Shown one piece after another: positions 37,001-46,458 of a stretch of DNA of 64,000 bases. The notes under the pieces are model-generated. The model saw only the letters and a list, made by a program, of their open reading frames with translations, was not told the origin of the DNA and searched no databases. Position 1 is the first letter of the stretch. Every line of letters begins with the position of its first letter. A program made the translations under genes and the position numbers. The stretch covers positions 558,001-622,000 of the forward strand of contig JAESIW010000064.1 of NCBI GenBank assembly GCA_016802295.1, read 5' to 3'. Origin of the DNA: Brachionus rotundiformis (Eukaryota; Rotifera; Eurotatoria; Ploima; Brachionidae).

Positions 37001-37206
37001 TTTTGAGATAAAATTTCTAATTGCTCTTTTATTGTTGGATAATTCTTTTCCATTTTTTCGGTTTCTCCCCATCTGGCTTTCAGTTGTTCAACCATTTTTT
37101 GTACCTGATTCTTCATATTGCTCAGTTCTTGACAACCTTGCTGTTTTGAAGTATCTTGCCCTTGTTTGTTTAGGCCATTAGATTGATTTTGAAATTGACG
37201 GATCAT
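34084..37206 (-). CDS. glutamine-rich tandem-repeat coiled-coil protein (interrupted by assembly gap)
   Basis: Open frame from ATG at 37206 to the stop at 34084, apparently one exon, crossing 974 N. Layout: residues 1-120 are helical and charged with Met/Gln/Lys heptads (QVQKMVEQLKARWG, EQLEILSQKIDQLE). A long tandem array follows, built from Q-Q-Q-P-Q-Q-Q and L-Q-Q-A/V-N blocks. A C-terminal region of about 330 residues has more complex sequence (FFSLKYQHLNETQLF, then FPFIFYTLEELDNEV) with coiled-coil Gln/Leu heptads, ending in a CTSCSL motif and HLNGHFSN. No signal peptide or membrane span. I do not recognise a family; such arrays occur in structural, transcription-linked and prion-like proteins. 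The gap falls inside the array, so the real repeat number is unknown. The frame is kept across the gap. Confidence 0.75.
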   Translation of the reverse strand: MIRQFQNQSNGLNKQGQDTSKQQGCQELSNMKNQVQKMVEQLKARWGETEKMEKNYPTIKEQLEILSQKIDQLESKQNFKGQENINMGNNQINQVQMEETQLKLENMLRKLQEEINKNQQKQQQSQQHYQRQHPKQWHQANKQQQYQQQPQQQQLQQQYQQPQLQQANQQQPQQQLQQVNQQQPQQQWQQQPQQQYQQQPQQQQLQQANQQQPQQQLQQVNQQPQQPQQQLQXXXXXXXXXXXXXXXXXXXXXXXXXXXXXXXXXXXXXXXXXXXXXXXXXXXXXXXXXXXXXXXXXXXXXXXXXXXXXXXXXXXXXXXXXXXXXXXXXXXXXXXXXXXXXXXXXXXXXXXXXXXXXXXXXXXXXXXXXXXXXXXXXXXXXXXXXXXXXXXXXXXXXXXXXXXXXXXXXXXXXXXXXXXXXXXXXXXXXXXXXXXXXXXXXXXXXXXXXXXXXXXXXXXXXXXXXXXXXXXXXXXXXXXXXXXXXXXXXXXXXXXXXXXXXXXXXXXXXXXXXXXXXXXXXXXXXXXXXXXXXXXXXXXXXXXXXXXXXXXXXXXXXQANHQQPQQQQLQQQLQQQPQQHQLQQANQQQPQQQLLQQQYQQQPQQHQFQQANQQQPQQHQLQQANQQQPQQQQLQQVNQQQPQQQQLQQQYQQQPQQHQLQQANQQQPQQQQFQQVNQQQQYQQQPQQQQVNQQQQQSQLPQQFEQQHDGQLYSQIQTFLHGLQQYLANFDESSDIPSEDFSNQDFFSLKYQHLNETQLFQQLRQRILSLEDMLVSSFTNKQYLTFAQQQHQKNVQTQQSQQIFNILLQIEECLLENQLRNVFDAQLRQKFSNQLYSVQQLKKVLQDFDQNQSFDQSQLENVYQMKRQLRDLLVNSQQQQQHLQEQLQKQQQIQNQLRQQQQLQHKLQQEVEQQQQLQTQNFQDANNNFPFIFYTLEELDNEVLDEKFTLIQKQEQCQLRKQLESLEKAKQELETRLNQADKKVSQYLRQIQQQQPEQQTLLTIVTRQEQPSQQPRTQSCTSCSLKQETNELHLNGHFSN
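35100..36790 (-). repeat. coding tandem array of Q/P/L/N blocks
   Basis: Tandem CAA/CAG-rich blocks, on the minus strand encoding variants of N-Q-Q-Q-P-Q-Q-Q-Q-L-Q-Q-A. Block lengths vary (about 11-16 codons). Variants carry L-Q-Q-A-N, L-Q-Q-V-N, F-Q-Q-A-N and Y-Q-Q-Q-P cores, as expected from unequal crossing over or slippage. Leu- and Trp-rich open frames on the plus strand here are mirror images of this array. Confidence 0.9.
35537..36510. other. assembly gap (974 N)
   Basis: Run of N inside the Q-rich tandem array. Both edges are repeat sequence, so the gap very likely marks collapsed or unresolved repeat units. Confidence 0.98.
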
Positions 37207-38066
37207 TTTTCAAATATTAAAAGTGGCTTTGTAATTTAAAATCTGAAATTAATTAAATTTATTTAAAGTAAAAATTTAATTTATCTACTTTTTATTTGAT
37301 TGAATCTTTTCTTAAAAATCGTTCCTTTTTATAGTTGATATAGACCAGCTTAGCATCTATTCACTTAATTTCTAATCATAAGAAATCACGTTTTTTTGTT
37401 AATTTAAACAAAAATTGGCTATTGTATTTTCGAATAACTAAAAGCATCGAAAAATTTTAAACATTTCTTTAACTATATTAGTCATAATACGCAATATATA
37501 GCAAGTCATATCACTTTCTATCAAAATGATTAGAATTAATTTTTTCAAATAATTCTTGAATTTTCTTTAAATTAATTTTTAAGATCATTTAGATGAAGGT
37601 CTATGTCAAAATTTTCAATTTTAATTATTTAGATTTACATTTTATATTTTTGACAGATTTATTCAATAAAAATTGAATTAAAATTAAACTGTATTTAAAA
37701 TTAAGCTTTTAACGATAAGATTTTTTATTATGTTATTTTTTCAATAATTATTAAAAATTTTAATCAACAAATTCAAAGCATATCTAAATATAATCAGCTT
37801 TACTTTTAAAATTTTTTTTCGGACTAAGTTTTTGAATTTTAATTTAAGAAAAATATTGTATAATTTATTATTAATAGCTTTAAATAATTGACAAAATAAA
37901 AACACTTTTTTAGATTAGGTTCTAAGATTCCATTTATCTGACCGGGATTAGTTAAATAATCACCTTATGGATTTATTGGTAATGTAATGTAATATTATAA
38001 CTTTATTTAAATACATTTTCAAAAATACATTTTATTCAAATATTATAATTCCAGTAACATCGTGTA
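37207..38066. other. intergenic, no feature seen
   Basis: A+T-rich spacer between the Q-rich gene and the last SELENOO exon, both on the minus strand. No coding stretch or repeat seen. Confidence 0.4.
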
Positions 38067-40336
38067 TTAAGAACTGCAAGTAAGTTTTACACACTTGGTT
38101 GGCAATGGAGGCTTCTCATAAAACTTTGATAAACTCTTTTCTTTTACAACTTAAAAGATAAAAATCAGTTATCTATTTATTCAAAATAACTTGATAAAAA
38201 CCTTCTGAATCAAAATTTGCCAGTATATTCTCAACTGGTTCTTCACTATAAGCATTTTGTAATATTTCAAGAAGCATTTTGGCCTCTGTAAAGTCGTCTT
38301 TTTCTGCTTTTTCGATTGCTTCTTGGGCTACATGGTTCCTCAAAATAAATCTCGGATTGTTAGAGTTCATCATTTCGGTTCTTTGATTCATTTTGGAATC
38401 AAATTCACTTCTGTTTTCAATGTTAAAGTCTTCCATAACCCGGCAGATATATTCAGTTAACCAATTTGACCATAATTCAGAATCAATTTGTCTCTTTTCT
38501 TCATTAGTTAAATCTTTTAGTCTTTCATATTTTTCAATGAATTTTATTTGGTTCTTTATAAATACTTGATTCAACCCAAAATATTCCAATATTGTAGGAT
38601 TTTCCTCAGATGCTGCAATTAATTTATCTAATGTTCTATGGTAATTTTTTTTAAATCTTTTTTATTTATTTATTTATTTTAATAAATTACTCTTTAGGAA
38701 TTTTGGGTTTAAAATTAGACCTCATTTCATCTATTGAAGCACACTGATTAGTAATTTTTTTTAAAAATTCTGATAATTTAGACTCATTATCAGGTGAAAA
38801 TTCCAAGAGACTCAATTTACGAAATGAATTCGTGAAATCAGCCCCAGTTTCATACATGGTATTAAAAAATTTCTTGAATAATTCTGAATCCGATTCCTTG
38901 GTGCTCAACAGACCAAACTTTAGGAAAAAAATTAAATATGAAAAAGAATTTTTGACTCAAAATAAGATAAACCTTTTTTCTCATTTTTTCCATGTAAAAT
39001 TTTTCGAATTCTGTTCTAAAATTCTTTTTAACAAAGTCTTTTAGCTTGGTTAAATCAAGTATTGGTGCTAAAGCCTCAGCCAGCTTAATGCAGTTCCATT
39101 CACAAATGTCAACTTGATTGCGATAAGTATATCGTCCAGCTGTATCGCTTCCATTAAATATGTGGTCAGGATCATAACGATCTAAAAACCCAAAAGGACC
39201 GTAATCAATGGTCAGACCAAGAATACTCATGTTATCAGTGTTAAGAACGCCATGGACCCAACCAACAGACTGCCAATCAGCGACTAGTCTAGCGGTTCGT
39301 AGAACTATCTCTTGGAAAACTTTTTCATACTTTTCATGTGAATTAGCTTCTTTAATATGAGAAAAAAAAGTTTCGGACACATAATCAAGCATTTGTATTA
39401 ATATGTCATTTCGGCCAAAACTGGGACCCTTGTTTCCATAATCTGGATCTACTGGGCGAAATATTTCAAAACTTCCAAAGCGAATAAAACTTTGTGCTAT
39501 TCTTAAAACCACAGCACAGCGTTCCATTTTTGGATTACCATCATAAAATATATCTCTTATTACTTTAGAATCACTTATGACACATGATCCAGCTCGTGTT
39601 GTGGGTACTCCAAGAAAATGCATAGCCTCACTGCAAAGAAATTCTCTTAATGTTGATCGCAGAACCTTTCGTCCATCAGCTGAGCGCGAATAAGGTGTTT
39701 TACCTGCACCTTTCAACTGAATTTCCCACCTTTCTTTTTTATTATTTACTACTTCACCCAAATATCTGAAAAAATATGAAAATTAAACCAAAATTTATTT
39801 AAAATTATTATATAAAAGATTTTGATTTATAAATTATTATTTTACATTGCTGCTCCGTCTCCAAGTTGGCCGGCAAAAACGCCAAATTGGTGCCCACAGT
39901 AACAATGAGCTGCTGTTTCACTACCAGGCATCAATTTATTTCCACTTAAGTATTCAGATGCTTCTTTTCGCTTTTAAATAAATTTTTAAAATATTTAATT
40001 AACTTTTTAGATACTCTAAAAAAACCTCTAGTTGATTTTCATCTAGATCTAATAAATCTATTGCTTGCTTGGAATAAATAACTATCTTTGGATTATCCAA
40101 AGGAGTTGGTTTTATCTTAAAAGCGATTTAAAATTTGGAAATATAATTATTTGTTTTTTTTATCTCACTTTAGAAAAACAAGCATCTTTTACTTGACGGA
40201 CATAATTTTCACTAATAGGGTCAATAGGCAAAGTCCTCAAAACTAAATTGTCAAAATTTAAGGTTTCAAAACTTTTAGTGGACATTAATTTTTTAAAATG
40301 CGGCACAATTGGTTTTATGTTTTTGACAAGTTTCAT
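38067..40336 (-). CDS. SELENOO: selenoprotein O homologue, cysteine form (protein AMPylase)
   Basis: Seven exons: 40336-40169, 40115-40026, 39970-39846, 39765-38973, 38917-38691, 38635-38202, 38149-38067, giving 639 residues (human 669). SelO is a mitochondrial pseudokinase that transfers AMP to proteins. Seen: LRTLPIDPISENYVRQV, GHQFGVFAGQLGDGAA, the nucleotide-binding part around ERWEIQLKGAGKTPYSR and ADGRKVLRS, WVHGVLNTDNMSI, and the metal motif DYGPFGFLD. The last exon is tiny and easily missed: the donor after GAA G (intron 38201-38150) joins TT|GTAAAAG and ends KCVKLTCSS. The residue third from the end, where vertebrates use selenocysteine, is an ordinary Cys codon here. Without that splice the protein would end in a family-unlike tail. 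The N-terminus is basic, consistent with mitochondrial import. Divergent from RNF41. Confidence 0.95.
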
Positions 40337-40609
40337 CAACAAATTAAAAATTTTAATTATAATTATATCACAAAAAAACAAGGAGCTCTACGGCTAAAAA
40401 TAAACCTAATTAGTCAACTTAATAGAGTTGAAATATTTCACAAAAAATTCGATAAAATTATTTTTTTTTTGCAATAGAAAGTTAACTTTAGATTTTGAAA
40501 TAAAATATATCAAAATAATAAAAATATTTTATTAACAAATTATAATTTTTTATTCTCAAATTTTCATAGTTGAAGTTTGGCCGATATTTTCTTGCCAAAA
40601 AATTGAACC
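40337..40609. promoter_or_regulatory. shared divergent promoter region, SELENOO/RNF41
   Basis: Only 273 bp separate the two ATGs, so both promoters must lie here. A+T-rich; I see no TATA box or other defined motif. Confidence 0.4.
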
Positions 40610-41819
40610 ATGGGCTATGATTTAAACCGTTTCGAGGGTGTCGTCGATGAAGAGCTTATTTGCTCAATTTGCAGTTTTGTTCTTGAAGATCCTGTTCAAG
40701 TAATCTTTATATTTTTATTCTTGTTATTTATTGATTTAATTGGACCCAATTAGTCTCCAGAATGCGAGCATGCTTTTTGCGATTCTTGTATTAAACAATG
40801 GCTACAACATCAGTGCATTTGTCCAATTGACAGGATCCAAATACACCCATCTGATCTCAAACCAGTGCCAAGAATTCTGAAAAATTTATTGTCAAAATTA
40901 AAACTAAAATGTGATTATGCTGATTATGGTACTTTTTCAATTATTAACTCTTAACCAAACTAATAATTAATAATTAAAGGCTGTCAAGCTGTCTTACGCC
41001 TGGAAAATTTGAATATGCATCTTCAAGAGTGTGAATTTAACCCTAAAAAGCCTATTGTTTGTAATTTGGGCTGCAATATTGTCATTCCTAAAGATGAACT
41101 TAAAGTTGATCTAATTTTTTTCTTAACTAAAATATCAATTTAACTAAAATATTTTGCAAGAATCATAACTGTATAAAAGAGTTAAAAAAAATTGTGGATG
41201 ATCACCAAAGCAAAATTTTAAGTCTCACTTCTGAATTAAACAGGCAAAAAAATGAGCTTGAACTAAATTTCAAAGAGTTACGATCTTTAAAGGTAAACTT
41301 TACTTCTTTAAATATCAAATGAGGAAAATTAAGTATGCTTTTAAGAATTTTGTTTCCAAGTTTATTAAGTCTAATCAATTGGCATCAAGTTTGGTATCTG
41401 CTTCTCCCACATCTACTTCATCCAATTTACTAGGTCTTAATCTAACTGACGATGACGATGATGATATAGTACGTTGGAGTGCTACTTTGCCAATTGCCAA
41501 AGTAATCCGATGGGGAGGAATAATTAGTACACCTGATAGTGTTCTGCAGACTGTAATAAAGAGAGCGCTGATAGAACATGCATGTCCATCAAGCATTTTA
41601 AACCAATTGATGGAAAATGCTCATGAAAAAAATTGGCCACTAGGCTTAAGTACATTAGAAAACCGACAAATAAATAGAGCCCAATACGCAAATTTTGTTT
41701 GTAAAAGAGTACCTAATAAACAGGCAGTGCTAATTTTAGCATGCGATAATAGACATATGCCCAGTCACATGATTGTGGAACCGGGAAATCTATTAATTTT
41801 TGCTCATGGTGTCGAGTAA
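40610..41819 (+). CDS. RNF41: RNF41/NRDP1, RING-type E3 ubiquitin ligase
   Basis: Five exons: 40610-40699, 40754-40928, 40980-41104, 41161-41292, 41334-41819, 335 residues (human 317). NRDP1 ubiquitinates ErbB3/4 receptors, BRUCE and others. Seen: MGYDLNRF start, RING with C18, C21, C34, H36, C39, C42, C53 and D56 (family C3HC3D pattern). A TRAF-like zinc finger follows with C-N-L-G-C, H-L-Q-E-C and a closing HNC, then a coiled coil (LTSELNRQKNELEL). The C-terminal substrate-binding domain has ARVIRWGGIISTPD-like sequence (KVIRWGGIISTPDSVLQ), NAHEKNWPLGLSTLE, KQAVLILACDN and IFAHGVE. The segment at about residues 180-200 is longer and Ser-rich relative to vertebrates. Introns are 41-54 bp; the 41-bp one (41293-41333) is the shortest seen here. 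Confidence 0.96.
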
Positions 41820-42275
41820 ATTAATTCTAGTCATTGTCTCAAATTTCATCCGTACGTATTGCATAACAAATTTTTTTTCAATGTTTATAATTTGTCTAAT
41901 AAAATTTTTTATGAAAACTATTTTAATTATTTATAATTTAAAAACAAAATTTTCAAAAATAGATTTTTTCTATTTTTAAGTAAGAAAAATTTTGATGGAA
42001 GATAACCAGAACTTGTTTAAATAATTTTGTTATTGAATCTCTTTTAAAAAAATTTAATATTATCTATTGTAAATTTAAGTTTAGCTTTTTAATGATTAAT
42101 CTGGGAAAAAATTTAGATTTATTACTGTAAATATGAATGATTAAAAAAGCTATTTAAAGTTTGATTATGAAGAAAAATAGAACATATCTTTGTTTGGTAA
42201 GAACTAATTCTAGACTTCGGTAGATGTTTAAAAATAGCTAGAAATAATAATATATTCAAAAAAGTTGAAATAATA
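41820..42275. other. intergenic, no feature seen
   Basis: A+T-rich spacer between RNF41 and MTFP1, both plus strand. No coding stretch recognised. An AATAAA-type signal near 41898 could end the RNF41 transcript. Confidence 0.4.
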
Positions 42276-42776
42276 ATGGATCCAAAAGCTGAGCTTGATA
42301 TTTTTCGCGATACTCCAGTTCGGTACTTGGGCTATGCCAATGAAATTGGAGAGTCATTTCGTTCAATGATCAGTCCAGCGGCTGTGCGAGCCACTTATGG
42401 AATATCGTTTGGTTATGTATTTATGGATGTGATCGATAAAGCTAAAAAAACTTTTGACAAAGAAAAAAAGTTGGCTGAACCAGGAACTGAAAAAGAATCT
42501 CCAACAATTAAAACAGCGAAAATTGCAGCTGACTGCTTAATTTGGCAAAGTTTTGCCAGTGTTATAATTCCAGGTTTTACTATAAATCGAATTTGTAAAT
42601 TTAGCTCGTTTGTTTTACAGAAAACCAATGTGGCATTAAGAGCAAATAAAATCTTAACAACAATAATTGGACTTGGATCGATACCATTGATTATTCATCC
42701 CATAGACCATGCTTGCCATGTAGTCTTGGATAAAACTATCAGACCTATTCTTGAAATAGAAAAGCATATTAAATAG
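42276..42776 (+). CDS. MTFP1: MTFP1/MTP18, mitochondrial fission process protein 1
   Basis: Single exon, 166 residues, the same length as human MTFP1. The protein sits in the inner mitochondrial membrane and supports DRP1-linked fission. Seen: FRDTPVRYLGYANEIGESFR near the start, the first hydrophobic segment (YGISFGYVFMDVIDKAKK), the second (CLIWQSFASVIIPGFTINR, a strong family signature), and a third, with IIGLGSIPLIIHPIDHACH near the end. Polyadenylation signal AATAAA at about 42797, directly after the stop. Confidence 0.95.
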   Translation: MDPKAELDIFRDTPVRYLGYANEIGESFRSMISPAAVRATYGISFGYVFMDVIDKAKKTFDKEKKLAEPGTEKESPTIKTAKIAADCLIWQSFASVIIPGFTINRICKFSSFVLQKTNVALRANKILTTIIGLGSIPLIIHPIDHACHVVLDKTIRPILEIEKHIK

Positions 42777-43450
42777 ATTTTTATATTCCAAATTCTAAAT
42801 AAAATAAATTTTTTACTTTTCTTATTTTATTTTTACCACTTAAACAGGACATTTTTCCTAATTAATTAATTTCAAAAAAATTAATAAACTTAAAAAATCT
42901 CTAAAGAAAGCATTTTTAACAAGAAACAAACCTGATTTGAAGTAAAAATCAAAATAAAAGATAAACTTAAAAGAATATTTTATAAATTTTGTAATTGAAA
43001 ATATTAAATTTTATAATAATTATACTAAAAGCAGCAGTTTAATTTCTAATGGACATACAATGGTAATTAGACCCTACTTTTTCAATGTATAATTAAATTT
43101 CAATTGTAAAAATCAAATTAAAATTTTGCTTAGAATTTTACATTTAAAAAAATTGGTACCAATTCTAAGTTTACGTAAATTAAAAAATTTTAAATTGCAA
43201 ATTAAAAAGCTTTTTAGTTTAAGACCTTTTACAATTCTATTGCATTTATTCGATCTAGTAGTCCATGAAGCACATTACCATTTAAAATTTTAATTTAAAA
43301 TGCGTCCAATCATTAACAAAGTGTGTGAATGTCTAAAAAAACTATTCAAATTTAGACATAACAAAATTCAATTAATTTAAGTTTTTTCAGCTTTACAAGC
43401 TTAGCAAGCTTAAACTTAAAAATCTCCTTAATTTAGTATTGTGTAGTAAA
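42777..43450. other. intergenic, no feature seen
   Basis: A+T-rich spacer between MTFP1 and the cyclin gene. It must hold the cyclin promoter; no motif stands out. Confidence 0.4.
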
Positions 43451-44522
43451 ATGCTTCCATTCAAGTATTTTGGATCAAATCGGGCTATTTTGAATGATAT
43501 TGCCAATAAAATAAATAATTCAGGAACCCAGAATGTGGTAAATAAATCAAAAATACCATTTGTATAAGAAATTAAACCTTTTTTTAAAGATAATCAAGCC
43601 CGAAGATAAAAAAACACACAAACAATTTGTTCCCAAAACAGACATTAATCAAAATGAAATCGAAACTTGCCTAGCTAAAAACTTGTCCAAATCTGTGAGA
43701 GATATAGACGAAGCTTTTTTTGTTAACGAATATGTAGCTGATATAATGAGTTATCTATACAAACAGGAAGATTTGTACCCGGTGGGTAGAAAATTTTTGA
43801 ATCAAGCTTCTCAGAAAGTCCAAGAATCACGCACTCGATTGGTCAACTGTTTGGTAAAAGCTCAAATAAAGTTTGATTTAAATCAAGAAGTTTTGTTCTT
43901 AATGGTGCAAATAATGGATCGATATTTGGATTTGGAACTGATCGAGAACATCGATCTCATTTTACTCAGTGCTTGTTCATTTTTTATTGCTTCGAAATTT
44001 GATTCAAGATTAGGTATAAATTTGAGTATTGTGAATAAAATGACCACCAGTTCATACTCACGATTTGATATACGTCAGATGGAAGTTAATATTTTGAATA
44101 AACTGGGCTTTTCTCTCTCAAAGCCGATAGTTTTGAACTTTTTGCGCCGATTTTCCATAGTTTCCGGCGTTCACAATGAAGAGCACATTTTGGCAAAATA
44201 TTTTTTGGAGTTGAGTTTGTTGGACTTTGAGTTTTCTGTGATGAAACCATCTTATTTGGCTGCATGCGCTCTCTGTCTAACTTTCAAGTTATTGAAAAGA
44301 TTTGAATGGAGCATTAGGTTAGAGAATGAAACTAAATTTAAAATGGTTGATCTGAGACATGGAATGCAAAAGCTTGCACAACTGGTCTTAAAGGTTAACC
44401 AAGAAGATTACGAATTTAGAGAGACATGGAAAAAGTTTAGCGAAGCTAGATATTTACATTTGAGTACAATTGCCGAGTTAAATGGCTTTACAATTAAAGA
44501 AATTTCGAATGGTATTTTTTGA
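43451..44522 (+). CDS. divergent mitotic (A/B-type) cyclin
   Basis: Two exons: 43451-43537 and 43590-44522, 339 residues. Cyclins of this class activate CDK1 and are destroyed at mitosis. Seen: a perfect destruction box R-A-I-L-N-D-I-A-N at residues 11-19, unusually close to the N-terminus. Then the cyclin fold: YVADIMSYLYKQE, a helix-1 region reading SRTRLVNCLVKAQIKFDLN, MDRYLDLELIENIDLILL, ASKFD, and the C-terminal half with ILNKLGFSLSKPIVLNFLRRFS and PSYLAACALCLTFKLL. The usual M-R-x-I-L-x-D-W signature is changed to T-R-L-V-N-C, losing the conserved Asp-Trp. The N-terminal regulatory region is very short (about 60 residues). It may be a fast-evolving cyclin B paralogue. Confidence 0.85.
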
Positions 44523-45597
44523 TATTCTTATTTTTTTAAAAATCCTTTTTAAAATTGTTGAAAAAATATATATAATCCTAATTTTATCCTTGTGTACAGT
44601 AGCATATGTAAAATCCAATAATCCTAATCAAAGATATTTTTTATCTAATTTTGTACTAAAATGATTTTTTAAATAAATTTTGAGAAGCTTTTTTAATAAT
44701 ATTTATTTAAAATGTTCTAAATAATATCGAAGTATTAAATGATAAATTATTCTAAAATTTTTTTAAATTTACAATTTCTAGAGTTGGCTTAAAGGAGCTT
44801 AGATATCTTTATTTCTATTTTGTTTCATTCAAGTTTTCTTATTTTGCAAAATAAAAACTTTTGACAACTTAATTTGCCATTTTCGCTCAAATTACCATCT
44901 GGGTAAAAATTGCCATCCGAATATTCGACTTTGACAATGCTCCATCATCAATTTCTGGTGCGGCATTGTATTTACATTGTATTAGCTTTTTTTTTCGGAT
45001 TAGACCGTTCATTATTTTCTAGGTAGCTTGTAGAGTTCATTAGGTGGAAAGTGCTTTGGTTTTTTCACAAAGCTACTTTATTTTTTTATCTTCTTTTGTA
45101 AATGTACAAATTCAAGGGTAAATTGTTCAATAAATTAAACAGTGTGTTTATATTTTTTTAACTTATATCTATGTATCTAATTTTTGATTATAATATTTAT
45201 CAAAATACATATATATGATTTTAAATTTTGAAGTTTATAAATTTTTTAAAAATAACTCAAAAACTAAAAAAATTTAATATAAAATTCACTAAAATAATAT
45301 TGCTAGAATTAGAATCCTTCAATTTGTTTGATAATAAATGAGTATACAAGAAATTATTATTTTTAATCTAATTTATTTTTTAAAGTTTAATTAACTAGCA
45401 TTCTTCTTTTCTAAAAACGATGAAGATTAAAGACTAATTTTTTGTTGAATTAATTTATCTAACTCTTTAATTATAAAAAAATATATAGAATGAGTAAAAG
45501 TTAACTTAAAATAAGAATTTTAAAAAAATTTCGAAAAATTTTGTAATAATTTATCATAAAATAAAATTTTTGAATCGTTCTATCTAAATAACAACAA
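44523..45597. other. intergenic, one short coding-like stretch
   Basis: A+T-rich, except 44800-45060 which is less biased. On the minus strand at about 44945-44825 an open stretch reads KVEYSDGNFYPDGNLSENG, with a stop on both sides and no ATG. It could be a relic or an unplaced exon. No other feature seen. Confidence 0.3.
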
Positions 45598-46303
45598 ATG
45601 ACAACTGGAGGTAAAATTGAGCGTATTTTCAACAAAGAAGAAGAAAAAGAAGAAACCCAAGAAACACCTTTGTACATTTATTATTGTATTTGTGGTCAAC
45701 TTTCATTGGTAATTGATACATCAATAGATAAACTTCCTTTGAGACCTGTAGATAACGCAAGAGTTATAGATAACACTAGATATGCTCACAAAATAACGGT
45801 ACAAGATGAAATAGATTCAGTTTATATAAGACGCGAAAAAGGTGTCGAAAAGCAATTTAGAAAAAAATGTATAAAATGTGGTTTACCAATTTACTACCAA
45901 TTTGAAAACACCAACAACGTTCCAAAGTTTATTATAGCCAACTCTTTGACAAAAGAGTCTGCCAGTTCTAATATTTATGATCATATCACATTTGAGGCAA
46001 ACAAAGTTATAAAGAATATTCGCCGAGAGGACAATGGCAAAGCTACCAATGTTATTGTTTCTACTGTGGAAGAGGACGATGAAGACATTGAAGCGGTGAG
46101 TTTTCCTTAAGAGTGTATTATTTTTACCAACTTAAATATTTTTTTAGAGAGAAGCTGAAAATTGCTATACTGAAAATGCTCGTATTATAGAAATACAGTT
46201 AGAGAGGAAAGGAATGAACAAAAGAAAGATAATGGAAGAAGCAACCCGTAAAGAGTACGAAGCCAAAAAAGCGAATACAAGAGGAACATTAATAGACAAA
46301 TAA
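45598..46303 (+). CDS. STEEP1: STEEP1 (CXorf56) homologue
   Basis: Two exons: 45598-46095 and 46148-46303, 217 residues (human 222). In vertebrates STEEP1 promotes exit of STING from the endoplasmic reticulum, but the protein is far older than that role and conserved in most eukaryotes. Seen: LYIYYCICGQLSLVIDTSIDKLPLRP, an absolutely family-typical start; R-K-K-C-I-K-C-G-L-P-I-Y-Y-Q with the metal-site-like C-x2-C pair; and the C-terminal helix (ERKGMNKRKIMEE) ending GTLIDK. The second exon comes after a clear acceptor (TTTTTAG|AGAG). Polyadenylation signal AATAAA at about 46335. Confidence 0.95.
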
Positions 46304-46458
46304 TGTTGTTGTAAATTTACATTTATTGATCAAATAAATTTTCTTTAGTTAAATTTAATAAAATTTATATTTAAAAATAAATATATAAAAATAGTTGTGA
46401 TTAAAAAGGAATTTAATAAAAAAACGGTGAAAAAAAGAAAAAAAAACTAATATTCAAA

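Noticed and set aside
34084..37206. CRISPR-like repeat array
   Set aside because: Repeats are contiguous coding blocks without spacers, in an animal gene.
38173..38201. SELENOO ending at the TAG after read-through of exon 6
   Set aside because: The spliced last exon restores the family's C-terminal motif, with correct splice sites and phase.
38067..40336. Selenocysteine (in-frame TGA) with SECIS in SELENOO
   Set aside because: The codon at the Sec position is TGC and the frame ends at TAA; no TGA needs recoding.
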